Assembly: GCA_963790525.1 (NCBI GenBank)
Contig: CAWBOV010000003.1
Coordinates: 496,001-560,000 of the forward strand
DNA length: 64,000 nucleotides
Direction of reading: 5' to 3'
Origin: CAWBOV01 sp963790525
Lineage (GTDB): Bacteria; Actinomycetota; Actinomycetes; Mycobacteriales; Jatrophihabitantaceae
Numbering within the stretch: the stretch's first letter is position 1; every line of letters begins with the position of its first letter. Below are positions 33,249 through 41,758 of the stretch, piece by piece. The notes under the pieces are model-generated. The model searched no databases. It worked only from the letters and a program-made list of their open reading frames with translations, and had not been told where the DNA came from. The position numbers were made by a program, and so were the translations under genes.

Positions 33249-34667
33249 CTACAGCGGGATGTTGCCGTGCGCGCCGCGCCCGGCAGGCTGGTTGGCCAGC
33301 GCGACGGCCAGTGCCTGGCGGGTGTCGGCCGGCTCGACCAGCGCGTCGACGACGCCGAGCTCCATCGCCCGGCCCACGCCGCCGGCGATCCGTTCGTGCT
33401 CGGCGGCCAGGTGGGCGTGCAGCGCCTCCCGCTCGCCCGGGGCGGCCGCCGCGAGCTTCTTGCGGTGCAGGATGCCCACCGCGGCGCTCGCGCCCATGAC
33501 GGCGACCTCGGCGCCCGGCCACGCGAAGACCGCGTTGGAGCCCAGCGAGCGGGCGTTCATCGCGATGTAGGCGCCGCCGTAGGCCTTGCGCGTCACCAGC
33601 GTCACGCGCGGGACGACGGCCTCACCGAAGGCGTGCAGCAGCTTGGCGCCACGCCGCACGACGCCGTCCCATTCCTGCCCGACGCCGGGGAGGTAGCCGG
33701 GCACGTCGACCAGGACGACGAGCGGCACGCCGAAGGCGTCACACATGCGCACGAAGCGGGCGGCCTTCTCCGCGCTGATCGAGTCCAGGCAGCCGCCCAG
33801 CCGCAGCGGGTTGTTGGCGATGACGCCGACGGTCCGTCCCGCCAGCCGCCCCAGACCGGTGACGACGTTGGGCGCCCACCGGGTGTGCAGCTCCCGGAAG
33901 CTGTCGGCGTCGAGGATGCCGCCGATGAGCGGGCGCACGTCGTAGGCGCGCTTGACGTTCTCCGGCAGCAGGCTGGCCAGCGCCGGGACGGGCCCCACGA
34001 GGGACAGGTCGAAGGTCTCCTGGCGGGCGAGCAGGTCGGTCAGCTCGCGCGCCCGGGCGATGGCCTCGGCCTCGGTGTCGGTCGTGATGTGCACGACACC
34101 GCTGCGCCGGCCGTGGGTGTCGGCGCCGCCGAGGGACTCCATGTCGACGTTCTCGCCGGTGACGCTGCGCACCACGTCCGGGCCGGTGACGAACACGCGC
34201 CCGGCCGTGGACATGATCACCAGGTCGGTGAGGGCGGGACCGTAGGCCGCTCCGCCGGCGGCCGGCCCGAGCACGACCGACAGCTGGGGGATCCGGCCCG
34301 ACGCGCGGATCATCGCCGCGAACACCAGCCCGACCGCGTGCAGCGCCTCGACGCCCTCGGCCAGGCGTGCGCCGCCGGAGTGCCAGATGCCGATGACCGG
34401 GACCCGCTCACGCAGCGCGGTGTCGATCGCCTCCACGATGTAGGCACAGCCGGCCGAGCCCATCGCGCCGCCCATCTTGAGCGGGTCGCTGGCATAGGCC
34501 ACGACGGGCGAGCCGTTGATCCGGCCGCGCACCGTGTACACGCCGCTGTCGTCGCGGGGCGTCAGGGCCTCGACGGATCCGGCGTCGAGCAACTCGGCCA
34601 GACGCAGCTCGGGGTCGCGGGGATCTCGTTCGGCCACGGCGGTGGTGGCGTCGGCGAGAACGGTCAT
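33249..34667 (-). CDS. accD: acyl-CoA carboxylase beta (carboxyltransferase) subunit
   Basis: A 472-residue carboxyltransferase of the AccD/PccB type, transferring CO2 from carboxybiotin to acetyl- or propionyl-CoA. Two crotonase-like halves are visible: oxyanion regions at GGARLAEGVEAL and LGPAAGGAAYGPALTD in the first, and VDVPGYLPGVGQEWDG and RKAYGGAYIAMN in the second. It is the last gene of the fab operon, 77 bases after fabF, comparable to accD6 in mycobacteria. It therefore probably supplies malonyl-CoA for fatty-acid synthesis. The biotinylated alpha subunit is not in this window. Confidence 0.93.
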   Translation of the reverse strand: MTVLADATTAVAERDPRDPELRLAELLDAGSVEALTPRDDSGVYTVRGRINGSPVVAYASDPLKMGGAMGSAGCAYIVEAIDTALRERVPVIGIWHSGGARLAEGVEALHAVGLVFAAMIRASGRIPQLSVVLGPAAGGAAYGPALTDLVIMSTAGRVFVTGPDVVRSVTGENVDMESLGGADTHGRRSGVVHITTDTEAEAIARARELTDLLARQETFDLSLVGPVPALASLLPENVKRAYDVRPLIGGILDADSFRELHTRWAPNVVTGLGRLAGRTVGVIANNPLRLGGCLDSISAEKAARFVRMCDAFGVPLVVLVDVPGYLPGVGQEWDGVVRRGAKLLHAFGEAVVPRVTLVTRKAYGGAYIAMNARSLGSNAVFAWPGAEVAVMGASAAVGILHRKKLAAAAPGEREALHAHLAAEHERIAGGVGRAMELGVVDALVEPADTRQALAVALANQPAGRGAHGNIPL

Positions 34668-34744
34668 GAATGCCTCCCTGGAGGGTGGGCGGGCGGGTGG
34701 CTCGGGGTTCGGTGGGCGGGCTGCCGGGGTGGTGGGACGGCCCG

Positions 34745-35977
34745 TCAGAGCTTGCGGAACAGCACGGAGGCGTTGTGGCCACCGAAGCCGAAGGAGTCGC
34801 TGATGGCGGCGGGGATCGGCATGTGCCGTGCCTCGCGCGGCACGTCGACGATCAGGTCGTCGTCGGGGTCGTCGAGGTTGATCGTCGGCGGGACGACGTC
34901 GTTCTGGACGGAGAGGATCGTCGCGATGGCCTCGACCGCTCCCGCGGCGCCGATCAGGTGACCGGTCATCGACTTGGTCGCGGTCACCACGGTCTGCTCA
35001 CCGAGCAGCGCCGCCACCGCGCGGATCTCGCCGATGTCGCCGACCGGGGTCGACGTGGCGTGGGCGTTGACGTGGACGACGTCGCCGAGGGACACGCCCG
35101 CACGCTTGATCGCCTGCATCATCGCCCGCTTCTGCCCGGCGCCGACCGGATCGGGAGCGGTGATGTGGTAGCTGTCCGACGTCATGCCGGCCCCACCCAC
35201 GACCGCGTACTGGCGCGCACCACGGGCGTCGGCGTCGGCCCGGCGTTCGAGGATCAACACCCCGGCGCCCTCGCCGATCACGAAGCCGTCGCGCGCCTTG
35301 TCGAACGGGCGCGAGGCGCGCTGCGGCTCGTCGTTGCGGGTGCTCATGGCCCGCATCTGGGCGAAGCCGCTGATGGTGAGCGGGTGGATGCAGGCCTCCG
35401 CGCCGCCGACGATGACGAGGTCGGCGCGGTCGAGCGCGAGCAGATCGAGGCCGTAGGCGATCGCCTCGGAGCCCGAGGCGCAGGCGCTGACCGGCGTGAA
35501 GATGCCGGCCCGGGCACCGAGCTGGAGGCCGACGTAGGCCGCCGGTCCGTTGGGCATCTCCATCGGGATCAGCAGCGGCGAGACCTTGCTCGCCCCCTTC
35601 TCCAGCATGATGTCGTGCTGGCCGATGAGGCTCGTCACGCCACCGACGCCGGTGCCGATGACCACGGCGACGCGGTCGGGATCGAGGCCGTTCTGGTCGC
35701 TCGGGCCGGTGAAGCCGGCGTCGGCCCAGGCCTCGGCGGCCGCGACGAGGGCCGCCTGCTGGCTGCGGTCCAGGCGGCGCGCCTGGGCGCGGGGGAGCAG
35801 GTCGGCCGGGTCGACCGCCATCTCGGCGGCGAACTTCACGGCGATGTCCGCCGCCCAGTCCTGGGTCAGTGTCGCGACTCCGGACCGGCCTTCGAGCAGG
35901 CCGGCCCAGAATGTCGCGACGTCACCTCCGAGCGGGGTCGTAGCTCCCATGCCGGTGACGACGACGTCGTCGTTCAT
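34745..35977 (-). CDS. fabF: beta-ketoacyl-ACP synthase II
   Basis: A 410-residue elongating condensing enzyme. The Cys-His-His triad is visible: Cys in VSACASGSEA, His in VNAHATSTPVGD and His in MTGHLIGAAGA. It extends malonyl-ACP-dependent chains in the cytosol. It follows acpP by 53 bases in the order fabD-fabH-acpP-fabF, as in Streptomyces. The ATG at 35977 follows GGAGAC. Confidence 0.96.
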   Translation of the reverse strand: MNDDVVVTGMGATTPLGGDVATFWAGLLEGRSGVATLTQDWAADIAVKFAAEMAVDPADLLPRAQARRLDRSQQAALVAAAEAWADAGFTGPSDQNGLDPDRVAVVIGTGVGGVTSLIGQHDIMLEKGASKVSPLLIPMEMPNGPAAYVGLQLGARAGIFTPVSACASGSEAIAYGLDLLALDRADLVIVGGAEACIHPLTISGFAQMRAMSTRNDEPQRASRPFDKARDGFVIGEGAGVLILERRADADARGARQYAVVGGAGMTSDSYHITAPDPVGAGQKRAMMQAIKRAGVSLGDVVHVNAHATSTPVGDIGEIRAVAALLGEQTVVTATKSMTGHLIGAAGAVEAIATILSVQNDVVPPTINLDDPDDDLIVDVPREARHMPIPAAISDSFGFGGHNASVLFRKL

Positions 35978-36030
35978 CGCGTTGGTCTCCTTCGCTCGAG
36001 GTGTGTTCGTGGTGCCGTTGAGGGTTCGGG

Positions 36031-36273
36031 TCAGCTGTTGGACTGGATGTAGTTCACTGCGTCACCGACGGTCTTGAGCTTGGGCAGCTCGTCGTCGGGG
36101 ATCTTCACGCCGAACTTCTCCTCGGCTGCCATGGCGACCTCGACCATCGACAGCGAGTCGACGTCCAGGTCGTCGGTGAACGTCTTCTCGTCGCTGACAT
36201 CCTCAGCGGCGACGTCTGCGACCTCGTTGAGGATCTCGGCCAGACCGGCGCGGATTTCGTCGGCAGAAGCCAC
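36031..36273 (-). CDS. acpP: acyl carrier protein
   Basis: An 80-residue acidic four-helix protein. The phosphopantetheine Ser is in DVDSLSMVEV. The start is GTG at 36273, preceded by GAAGGGA at suitable distance. A longer frame upstream would add about 19 residues that ACPs do not have. It carries growing acyl chains between FabD, FabH and FabF encoded around it. Confidence 0.96.
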   Translation of the reverse strand: MASADEIRAGLAEILNEVADVAAEDVSDEKTFTDDLDVDSLSMVEVAMAAEEKFGVKIPDDELPKLKTVGDAVNYIQSNS

Positions 36274-36357
36274 GGTGGAATCCCTTCTATCGGTGACGGC
36301 CGCCCACGGTGGGCGGTCCGTGACGGCCACTCCTGCGGAGTGACCGGTGGTGCGTTC

Positions 36358-37326
36358 CTAGGGTGCGAGCACCACTTGCGCGGCGTAGGTCAGCCCCGCC
36401 CCGAAGCCCACGATCAGCACGGGCGAACCGGAGGGGATCTCCCCCCGCCCGACCATGCGGGAGAGTGCCAGCGGGATCGACGCCGCGGAGGTGTTGCCCG
36501 CCGTGACGATGTCATGCGCGACGACGGCGTTGACGGCGCCGACCTTCTTGGCGATGTGGTCGATGATGCGGAGGTTGGCCTGGTGCGGGACCAGCGCGGA
36601 CAGCTCGGACGGGTCGACACCCGCGCGCTCGCACGCCTCCAGGGCGACCGGCGCGACCTTGGTGGTGGCCCAGCGGAAGACCGCCTGGCCCTCCTGCCGG
36701 AAGAAGTGCGAGTCCTCGTCGATCGAGATCGCCTCGGCCTGCGCGCCGTCGCTGCCCCAGACCACCGGGCCGATCGCGATGTGGTCGGCGGGCCCGACGA
36801 CGGCCGCACCGGCGCCGTCGGCCAGGATCACGCAGGTCGCGCGGTCGGTGAAGTCCAGCCAGCCACTGAAGCGCTCGGAGCCGACCACCAGGACGTTGTG
36901 GGCCGCGCCGGTCAGGACGGCGTTGGAGGCGCTGGACAGCGCGTAGACGAAGCCCGCGCAGCCGGCGTTGATGTCGTAGGCACCGGGAGCGCTGATGCCG
37001 AGTCGGGTGGCCAGCTGCGCCGACGCGTTGGGAACCGGCGTGGGCATCGTGCAGCTGGCGACGATGACCAGATCGATGTCGTCGACGGACACTCCGCTGG
37101 CGGCGATCGCCTTGGCGCCCGCGGCCTCGGCCATGTCCACGACCGTCTCGTCCTCGCGGGCGTAGCGCCGGGACTCGATGCCGATGCGGCTGCGGACCCA
37201 CTCGTCGGTGGTGTCCACGCCGCGGGCGGCGAGGTCGTCGTTGGTCACGATGGTGTCGGGCTGGTAGTCGCCCAGGCCGAGGATGGCTGAACCGGTCGGG
37301 GCACCGGGGGGAGAGGTCAACTGCAT
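36358..37326 (-). CDS. fabH: beta-ketoacyl-ACP synthase III
   Basis: A 322-residue chain-initiating condensing enzyme. Catalytic Cys is in INAGCAGFVYAL, His in VPHQANLRI and Asn in TAGNTSAAS. It condenses acyl-CoA primers with malonyl-ACP. The ATG at 37326 lies four bases after the fabD stop. The longer upstream frame is a shadow of fabD. Confidence 0.96.
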   Translation of the reverse strand: MQLTSPPGAPTGSAILGLGDYQPDTIVTNDDLAARGVDTTDEWVRSRIGIESRRYAREDETVVDMAEAAGAKAIAASGVSVDDIDLVIVASCTMPTPVPNASAQLATRLGISAPGAYDINAGCAGFVYALSSASNAVLTGAAHNVLVVGSERFSGWLDFTDRATCVILADGAGAAVVGPADHIAIGPVVWGSDGAQAEAISIDEDSHFFRQEGQAVFRWATTKVAPVALEACERAGVDPSELSALVPHQANLRIIDHIAKKVGAVNAVVAHDIVTAGNTSAASIPLALSRMVGRGEIPSGSPVLIVGFGAGLTYAAQVVLAP

Positions 37327-37330
37327 ACCG

Positions 37331-38509
37331 TCAGTTCTCCGTTCCAGAGTGGATCCGGGCGATCGGCAGGCCGGCGCCCACGATGTCCCCGTCGAACTTG
37401 AGCCATTCGGCGAGGACCATGCCTGGCTGAGCCCCCGACGGAACCGTGACGGGGTGCTCGTCGCGGGTGGTCGAGATCGTCCCCAGGCGTGAGCCCGGCG
37501 TGACCGCGGTCCCTTCGTCGATGCCTTCGCTGCGGGTGAACACACCCTTGGCCGGTGCGACGACGATCTGGAAGTCGATCGTGTGCTCACCCTGGCCGTG
37601 CTCGCGTGCCGACGTGATCAGCGCGCGGGCCGTGTCGAGGTCGGCCAGGGTCTTGATGGCGAGGATCTCCACACCCGGCAGCTCGCGCTTGGCCAGCCCT
37701 GACAGCGTGCCGGCCGGCGGCAACTCGATGACGGCGGTGATGCCGAGGTCACGCAGCGACTGCTGGCACAGGTCCCAGCGCACCGGGCGGGTCACCTGGC
37801 GCACGAGCCGCCCCAGCACGCCGTGCCCGGTCATCATCGACGCGCCGTCCTTGTTCGACAGCAGGAGGTGCTGCGGGTTCTGCGCCGACAGCGACTGGGA
37901 GAAGTCGGCGAGCGTCTCCTCGGCCGGGCTCATGTAGTGCGTGTGGAACGCCCCGGCGACCGGCAGCGGCCGTACCCGCGCGCCGGCGGGCGGATCGGCC
38001 GCGAGGGCGGCGAGGGCTTCCAGCGATCCGGCGGCCACGACCTGCCCGGCGCCGTTGCGGTTGGCGGCGGTGAGGCCGTGGCGGGCGATCACGGCGATCA
38101 CGTCGTCCGGGTCGCCGCCGAGGACGGCGGACATCCCGGTCGGCGTCAGCGCGCAGGCCGCCGCCATCTCGGCACCTCGTCGCGCGGCGAAGGCGATGGC
38201 GCTCTCGGGAGTGATCGCACCGGCGACGGCGGACGCGGTGAGCTCGCCGACGCTGTGGCCGGCGACGACCGTGCCCTCGCGCAGTTCGAGGTGCGAGGCG
38301 ACGAGCAGGCCCAGCGCGACGACCAGCGGCTGGGTGACGGCGGTGTCCTTGATCTCCTCCGCGTCGGCCGTGGTGCCGAGCCGGAGCAGGTCCAGACCGC
38401 TGACCTCACTGAACCTCGCCACCGTCTCGGCGGCTCCGGGGAGCTCGAGCCACGGGGAGAGCATTCCGGGAGTCTGGGCACCCTGTCCGGGTGCGAGCAC
38501 GGCAAGCAC
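37331..38509 (-). CDS. fabD: malonyl-CoA:ACP transacylase with C-terminal lipoyl-like extension
   Basis: A 392-residue protein. Residues 1 to about 305 are a normal FabD: oxyanion motif APGQGAQTPGML, nucleophile Ser in GHSVGE, His in AFHTHYM. The last about 80 residues are additional and read like a biotinyl/lipoyl-type beta-barrel: VVAPAKGVF..., G..V.PGSRLGTI, then VPSGAQPGMVLAEW...GD.V.AGLPIARI. No lysine sits at the usual modification turn. Standard FabD is about 310 residues. The GTG at 38509 is preferred because it opens the conserved core; an ATG at 38575 is possible. It is first of the fab operon after fasR. Confidence 0.93.
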   Translation of the reverse strand: MLAVLAPGQGAQTPGMLSPWLELPGAAETVARFSEVSGLDLLRLGTTADAEEIKDTAVTQPLVVALGLLVASHLELREGTVVAGHSVGELTASAVAGAITPESAIAFAARRGAEMAAACALTPTGMSAVLGGDPDDVIAVIARHGLTAANRNGAGQVVAAGSLEALAALAADPPAGARVRPLPVAGAFHTHYMSPAEETLADFSQSLSAQNPQHLLLSNKDGASMMTGHGVLGRLVRQVTRPVRWDLCQQSLRDLGITAVIELPPAGTLSGLAKRELPGVEILAIKTLADLDTARALITSAREHGQGEHTIDFQIVVAPAKGVFTRSEGIDEGTAVTPGSRLGTISTTRDEHPVTVPSGAQPGMVLAEWLKFDGDIVGAGLPIARIHSGTEN

Positions 38510-38561
38510 CCGTCTACCGTCCCCTACCGCCGTCGGAACACGCGAGCGTGACCCGCACAGT

Positions 38562-38590
38562 GTTACCTGCCCCATTGTTGGAGGTTACCT
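38562..38590. promoter_or_regulatory. direct repeat GTTACCT x2 upstream of fabD
   Basis: GTTACCT occurs at 38562-38568 and 38584-38590, start to start 22 bases (two helical turns), within the 173-base gap between fasR and fabD. On the minus strand, TTGACC followed by a TAGGTA-like element lies here, so the repeats overlap the probable fabD promoter. They are a candidate FasR site. Confidence 0.4.
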
Positions 38591-38682
38591 ACAACGGGAC
38601 GCCGTCCGGGGCGGTCAATCGGAGCCTGGAACGGTAGGAAACGCTACGGATACCGGATGGTGATCCGGTGGCGACAGCACGC

Positions 38683-39843
38683 CTACCCGGCGTCGGCCAG
38701 CCGCCCCAGGGTGAGCGCGATGCGCAGCACGTAGGCGCCCCGCGCATCGGTCGGGGAGTGGCCGCACACCTCGGCGACGCGCCGCAGTCGGTACCGCACG
38801 GTGTTGGGATGGACGAACAGCGCCCGTGCCGTCGACTCCAGGGCGCCGCTGGAATCCAGGTACACGCTCAGCGTGTCCAGCAGGGTCGGCACGTGCGCGA
38901 GCGGCGCGTAGACGGACGTGACCAGGTGGTTGCGAGCGGTCGCGTCCCCGGACAGAGCCCGCTCGGGCAGCAACTCCTCGGAGCTGACCGGCCGGGGAGC
39001 CTCGGGCCACGCGGCGGCGACGGTCAGGCCGTTGAGCGCCGCCTGGGTGACCGGGCCGGCATCGGCGACGTCCCCGGCGACCGGGCCGACGACCACCGCG
39101 CCCTCGCCGAACTCGTCCAGGAACCGGGTGGCGTCCTTGATCGGATCGCTGATGCCGCCGAGGACGACCACGAGGCGCCCGGCGTGGACGCCGCCCATGC
39201 AGTCCAGCCCGTGGCGGCGGGCCACGCGGTGCACCGAGTCGAGGGTGAGCGTGGTGTCGCGCGCGGGCGCGCCGCCGACGACCGCGGTGATGGGCCCGGT
39301 GTGCCGCCACCCGAGGGCGGCCGCCTGCGAGGAGGGGGAGGACTCGGCGGACTCGGCGCCGCGGACCAGGCCGTCGATGACCAGCGCCTCGAGCCTGGCA
39401 TCCCACGCCCCGCGGCTCTCCGCGGCACCGGCGTAGACCCGGGCGGCGGCGAAGGCGATCTCGCGGGAGAAGTGCAGGATGGACTCCCGGACCGTGGACT
39501 CCTCGCCGGGTTCGGACAGCGACGGCAACCGCTCCTCCACCACCGCGATGGTCACCCGCACCATCTCCACCGTCTGGCGCAGCGTGACCGAGCGCGTCAG
39601 CTCCGGTGGCGCGGCCCCGAACACGTCGCCGGTCAGGCGCAGGACGTCGGTCGGTGAGCGCAGCCACTCCACGAAGCTGGCCACGCCGGCCTGTGCCACC
39701 AGGGTGACCCAGCTGCGCTGATCCGGCGGGAGGGCGCGGAACCAGGCGAGGGTGTCGTCCATCTGCGCGACGCTCTGGGTCGCGAGCGCACCGGAGGACT
39801 GTTCGATCCGCCGGATCGTCGCCTCGGCCACCTCGTGCGTCAC
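38683..39843 (-). CDS. fasR: PucR/CdaR-type regulator of fatty-acid synthesis genes (FasR-like)
   Basis: A 386-residue regulator. A long N-terminal helical/sensory region is followed by a C-terminal PucR-type helix-turn-helix (ALFVHPNTVRYRLRRVAEVCG, about residues 330-352). The start is GTG at 39843; the longer open frame upstream overlaps the divergent PHP gene. Its position immediately upstream of fabD on the same strand equals that of Streptomyces FasR, which activates the fabD operon. The same role is inferred here. Confidence 0.88.
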   Translation of the reverse strand: MTHEVAEATIRRIEQSSGALATQSVAQMDDTLAWFRALPPDQRSWVTLVAQAGVASFVEWLRSPTDVLRLTGDVFGAAPPELTRSVTLRQTVEMVRVTIAVVEERLPSLSEPGEESTVRESILHFSREIAFAAARVYAGAAESRGAWDARLEALVIDGLVRGAESAESSPSSQAAALGWRHTGPITAVVGGAPARDTTLTLDSVHRVARRHGLDCMGGVHAGRLVVVLGGISDPIKDATRFLDEFGEGAVVVGPVAGDVADAGPVTQAALNGLTVAAAWPEAPRPVSSEELLPERALSGDATARNHLVTSVYAPLAHVPTLLDTLSVYLDSSGALESTARALFVHPNTVRYRLRRVAEVCGHSPTDARGAYVLRIALTLGRLADAG

Positions 39844-39909
39844 GCCATGCAGCGTGCCACGCGCGGGGAGGGATGTCTGCCGGCGGGCGCGATCGCTACG
39901 GTGGGCGAC

Positions 39910-40977
39910 GTGAGCACCGAACGGGATCCCGCCGCCGATCTGCGCCGGATCGCGTTCCTGCTGGAGCGGGCGCGCGAGCCCAGCTACCGCGTCAAGGCCT
40001 TCCGCAACGCGGCGGCGCGGGTCGACGAGCTCGACGCCGGGGAACTGCGCGAACGCGCCGACGCGGGCACACTGCGCCAGCTCGACGGCATCGGTGAGGT
40101 GACGGCACGGACGATCACCGAGTCGCTGCAGGGCACCGAGCCGGTGTACCTGCGCCGAGTGGAGGCGACCGGCGGCGCGCCCGTCGCCGAGCTGGGCGCG
40201 GCGCTGCTGGAGCTCCTGCGCGGGGACCTGCACAGCCACTCCGACTGGTCCGACGGCGGATCGCCGATCGCCGAGATGGCAGCGACCGCGCGGGATCTCG
40301 GGCACAAGTACCTGGCGCTCACCGATCACTCGCCACGCCTGACGGTCGCGCACGGGCTCAGCCCGGACCGGTTGCGCCGCCAGCTCGACGTCGTCGCCGA
40401 GGTGAACGAGCAGCTGGCGCCGTTCCGGCTGCTGACGGGGATCGAGGTCGACATCCTCGACGACGGCGCTCTCGACCAGTCCGACGAGCTCCTGTCACGG
40501 CTGGACGTGGTCGTCGCGAGCGTCCACTCCAAGCTCAAGATGGACGCCGCGCAGATGACGGCCCGGATGGTGGCCGCGGTCGCCAACCCGCACACCGACA
40601 TCCTCGGTCACTGCACCGGCCGGCTCATCACCGGTGGCCGAGGCACCCGCCCACCGTCGCAGTTCGACGCCGAGCTCGTGTTCGCCGCGTGCGCGCGGTT
40701 CGGCGTCGCCGTGGAGATCAACTCGCGCCCGGAGCGGCTGGACCCGCCCAAGCGGCTGCTCCGCCTCGCCGTCGAGGCGGGGTGCCTGTTCTCGATCGAC
40801 ACCGACTCCCACGCGCCCGGACAGCTGGAGTGGCAGGCCTACGGTTGCGACCGGGCCGCTGCCTGCGGCGTCGACCCGGCGAGCGTGGTGAACACGTGGT
40901 CGGCCGAGGAACTGCTGGACTGGACGGCGGACCACGCCGTCCGCCCCGCGGCGGCGCCGGCGATCGTCGCGCAGTGA
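39910..40977 (+). CDS. PHP-domain phosphoesterase with helix-hairpin-helix region (PolX-like, no polymerase domain)
   Basis: A 355-residue protein. Residues about 1-100 carry a PolX-type N-terminal region with a helix-hairpin-helix (LRQLDGIGEVTARTI). Residues about 110-345 are a PHP metal-dependent phosphoesterase: DLHSHSDWSDGG, ALTDHSPRL, SVHSK and a later SIDTDSHAPG. The polymerase palm/fingers of true PolX are missing. The GTG start at 39910 lies 7 bases after TACGGT (39897-39902), consistent with leaderless transcription. The stop overlaps the pirin start. It may process DNA or nucleotide phosphates. Confidence 0.85.
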   Translation: MSTERDPAADLRRIAFLLERAREPSYRVKAFRNAAARVDELDAGELRERADAGTLRQLDGIGEVTARTITESLQGTEPVYLRRVEATGGAPVAELGAALLELLRGDLHSHSDWSDGGSPIAEMAATARDLGHKYLALTDHSPRLTVAHGLSPDRLRRQLDVVAEVNEQLAPFRLLTGIEVDILDDGALDQSDELLSRLDVVVASVHSKLKMDAAQMTARMVAAVANPHTDILGHCTGRLITGGRGTRPPSQFDAELVFAACARFGVAVEINSRPERLDPPKRLLRLAVEAGCLFSIDTDSHAPGQLEWQAYGCDRAAACGVDPASVVNTWSAEELLDWTADHAVRPAAAPAIVAQ

Positions 40978-41681
40978 ACCCGCCGGTGGTCGACGTCCGC
41001 CGCGGCTCCGACCGGGCGGTGACCAGCACCGACTGGCTGACGTCGCGGCACTCGTTCTCCTTCGGCGCGCACTACGAACCGGACAACCTCCGTTTCGGTG
41101 CCCTGCTGTCGCACAACGAGGACACGGTGGCCGCCGGAGCCGGGTTCGAGCCGCATCCCCATCGCGCCATCGAGATCGTCACCTGGGTGCTGGAGGGGAC
41201 GCTGGTGCACGAGGACTCGGCGGCCCGGCGGGGGATCGTCTTACCGGGCGTGGTGCAGCGGCTGAGCGCCGGCGCCGGCGTCGTCCACAGCGAGCGCAAC
41301 GCGTCCACCACCGAGGCGCTGCGCCTGGTGCAGATGTGGATCGAGCCCGACACGGACGGGCCGGTGGACTACGCCCGGGCCGACGTCACGGGAGCGCTGC
41401 GCGCGGGTGGGCTGGTCACGGTCGTGTCCGGGCGGCCCGGTGCGGACGCCCCGCTGGCCATCCGCCGATCGGGCGCGGAGCTGGCCGTGGCCCGGATCGG
41501 CGCCGGCGAGGCGATCACCGTCCCGCCCGCGCACCGGGCGCACGTGTTCCTGGCCCGCGGAGCGGTCGACCTGGGCGGCACCGCGTTGGCGGCCGGGGAC
41601 GCGGTCCGCCTGAGCGGCGCTGGCGCACTCGCGGCACGGGCGCACGTGCCGAGCGAAGTCCTCGTCTGGAGCTTCGACTGA
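40974..41681 (+). CDS. pirin-family protein
   Basis: A 235-residue bicupin. The N-terminal cupin has the pirin motif HPHRAIEIVTWVLEGTLVHEDS, with metal-binding His/Glu residues. The C-terminal cupin is less conserved. Some pirins are quercetinases; others modulate redox enzymes. The GTG start at 40974 overlaps the PHP stop (GTGA), making a two-gene operon. Confidence 0.9.
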   Translation: MNPPVVDVRRGSDRAVTSTDWLTSRHSFSFGAHYEPDNLRFGALLSHNEDTVAAGAGFEPHPHRAIEIVTWVLEGTLVHEDSAARRGIVLPGVVQRLSAGAGVVHSERNASTTEALRLVQMWIEPDTDGPVDYARADVTGALRAGGLVTVVSGRPGADAPLAIRRSGAELAVARIGAGEAITVPPAHRAHVFLARGAVDLGGTALAAGDAVRLSGAGALAARAHVPSEVLVWSFD

Positions 41682-41704
41682 CCGAGGGCGCGTGCCCCCG
41701 ATCA

Positions 41705-41732
41705 CCGGGCCGACCCGCGTCGGTCGGGCCGG
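41705..41732. terminator. hairpin between convergent pirin and surface-protein genes
   Basis: Arms CCGGGCCGACC and GGTCGGGCCGG pair over 11 positions with one mismatch around a 6-base loop. Confidence 0.45.
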
Positions 41733-41758
41733 CCCCGCGTCCGTGCCCGGAAACCCGG

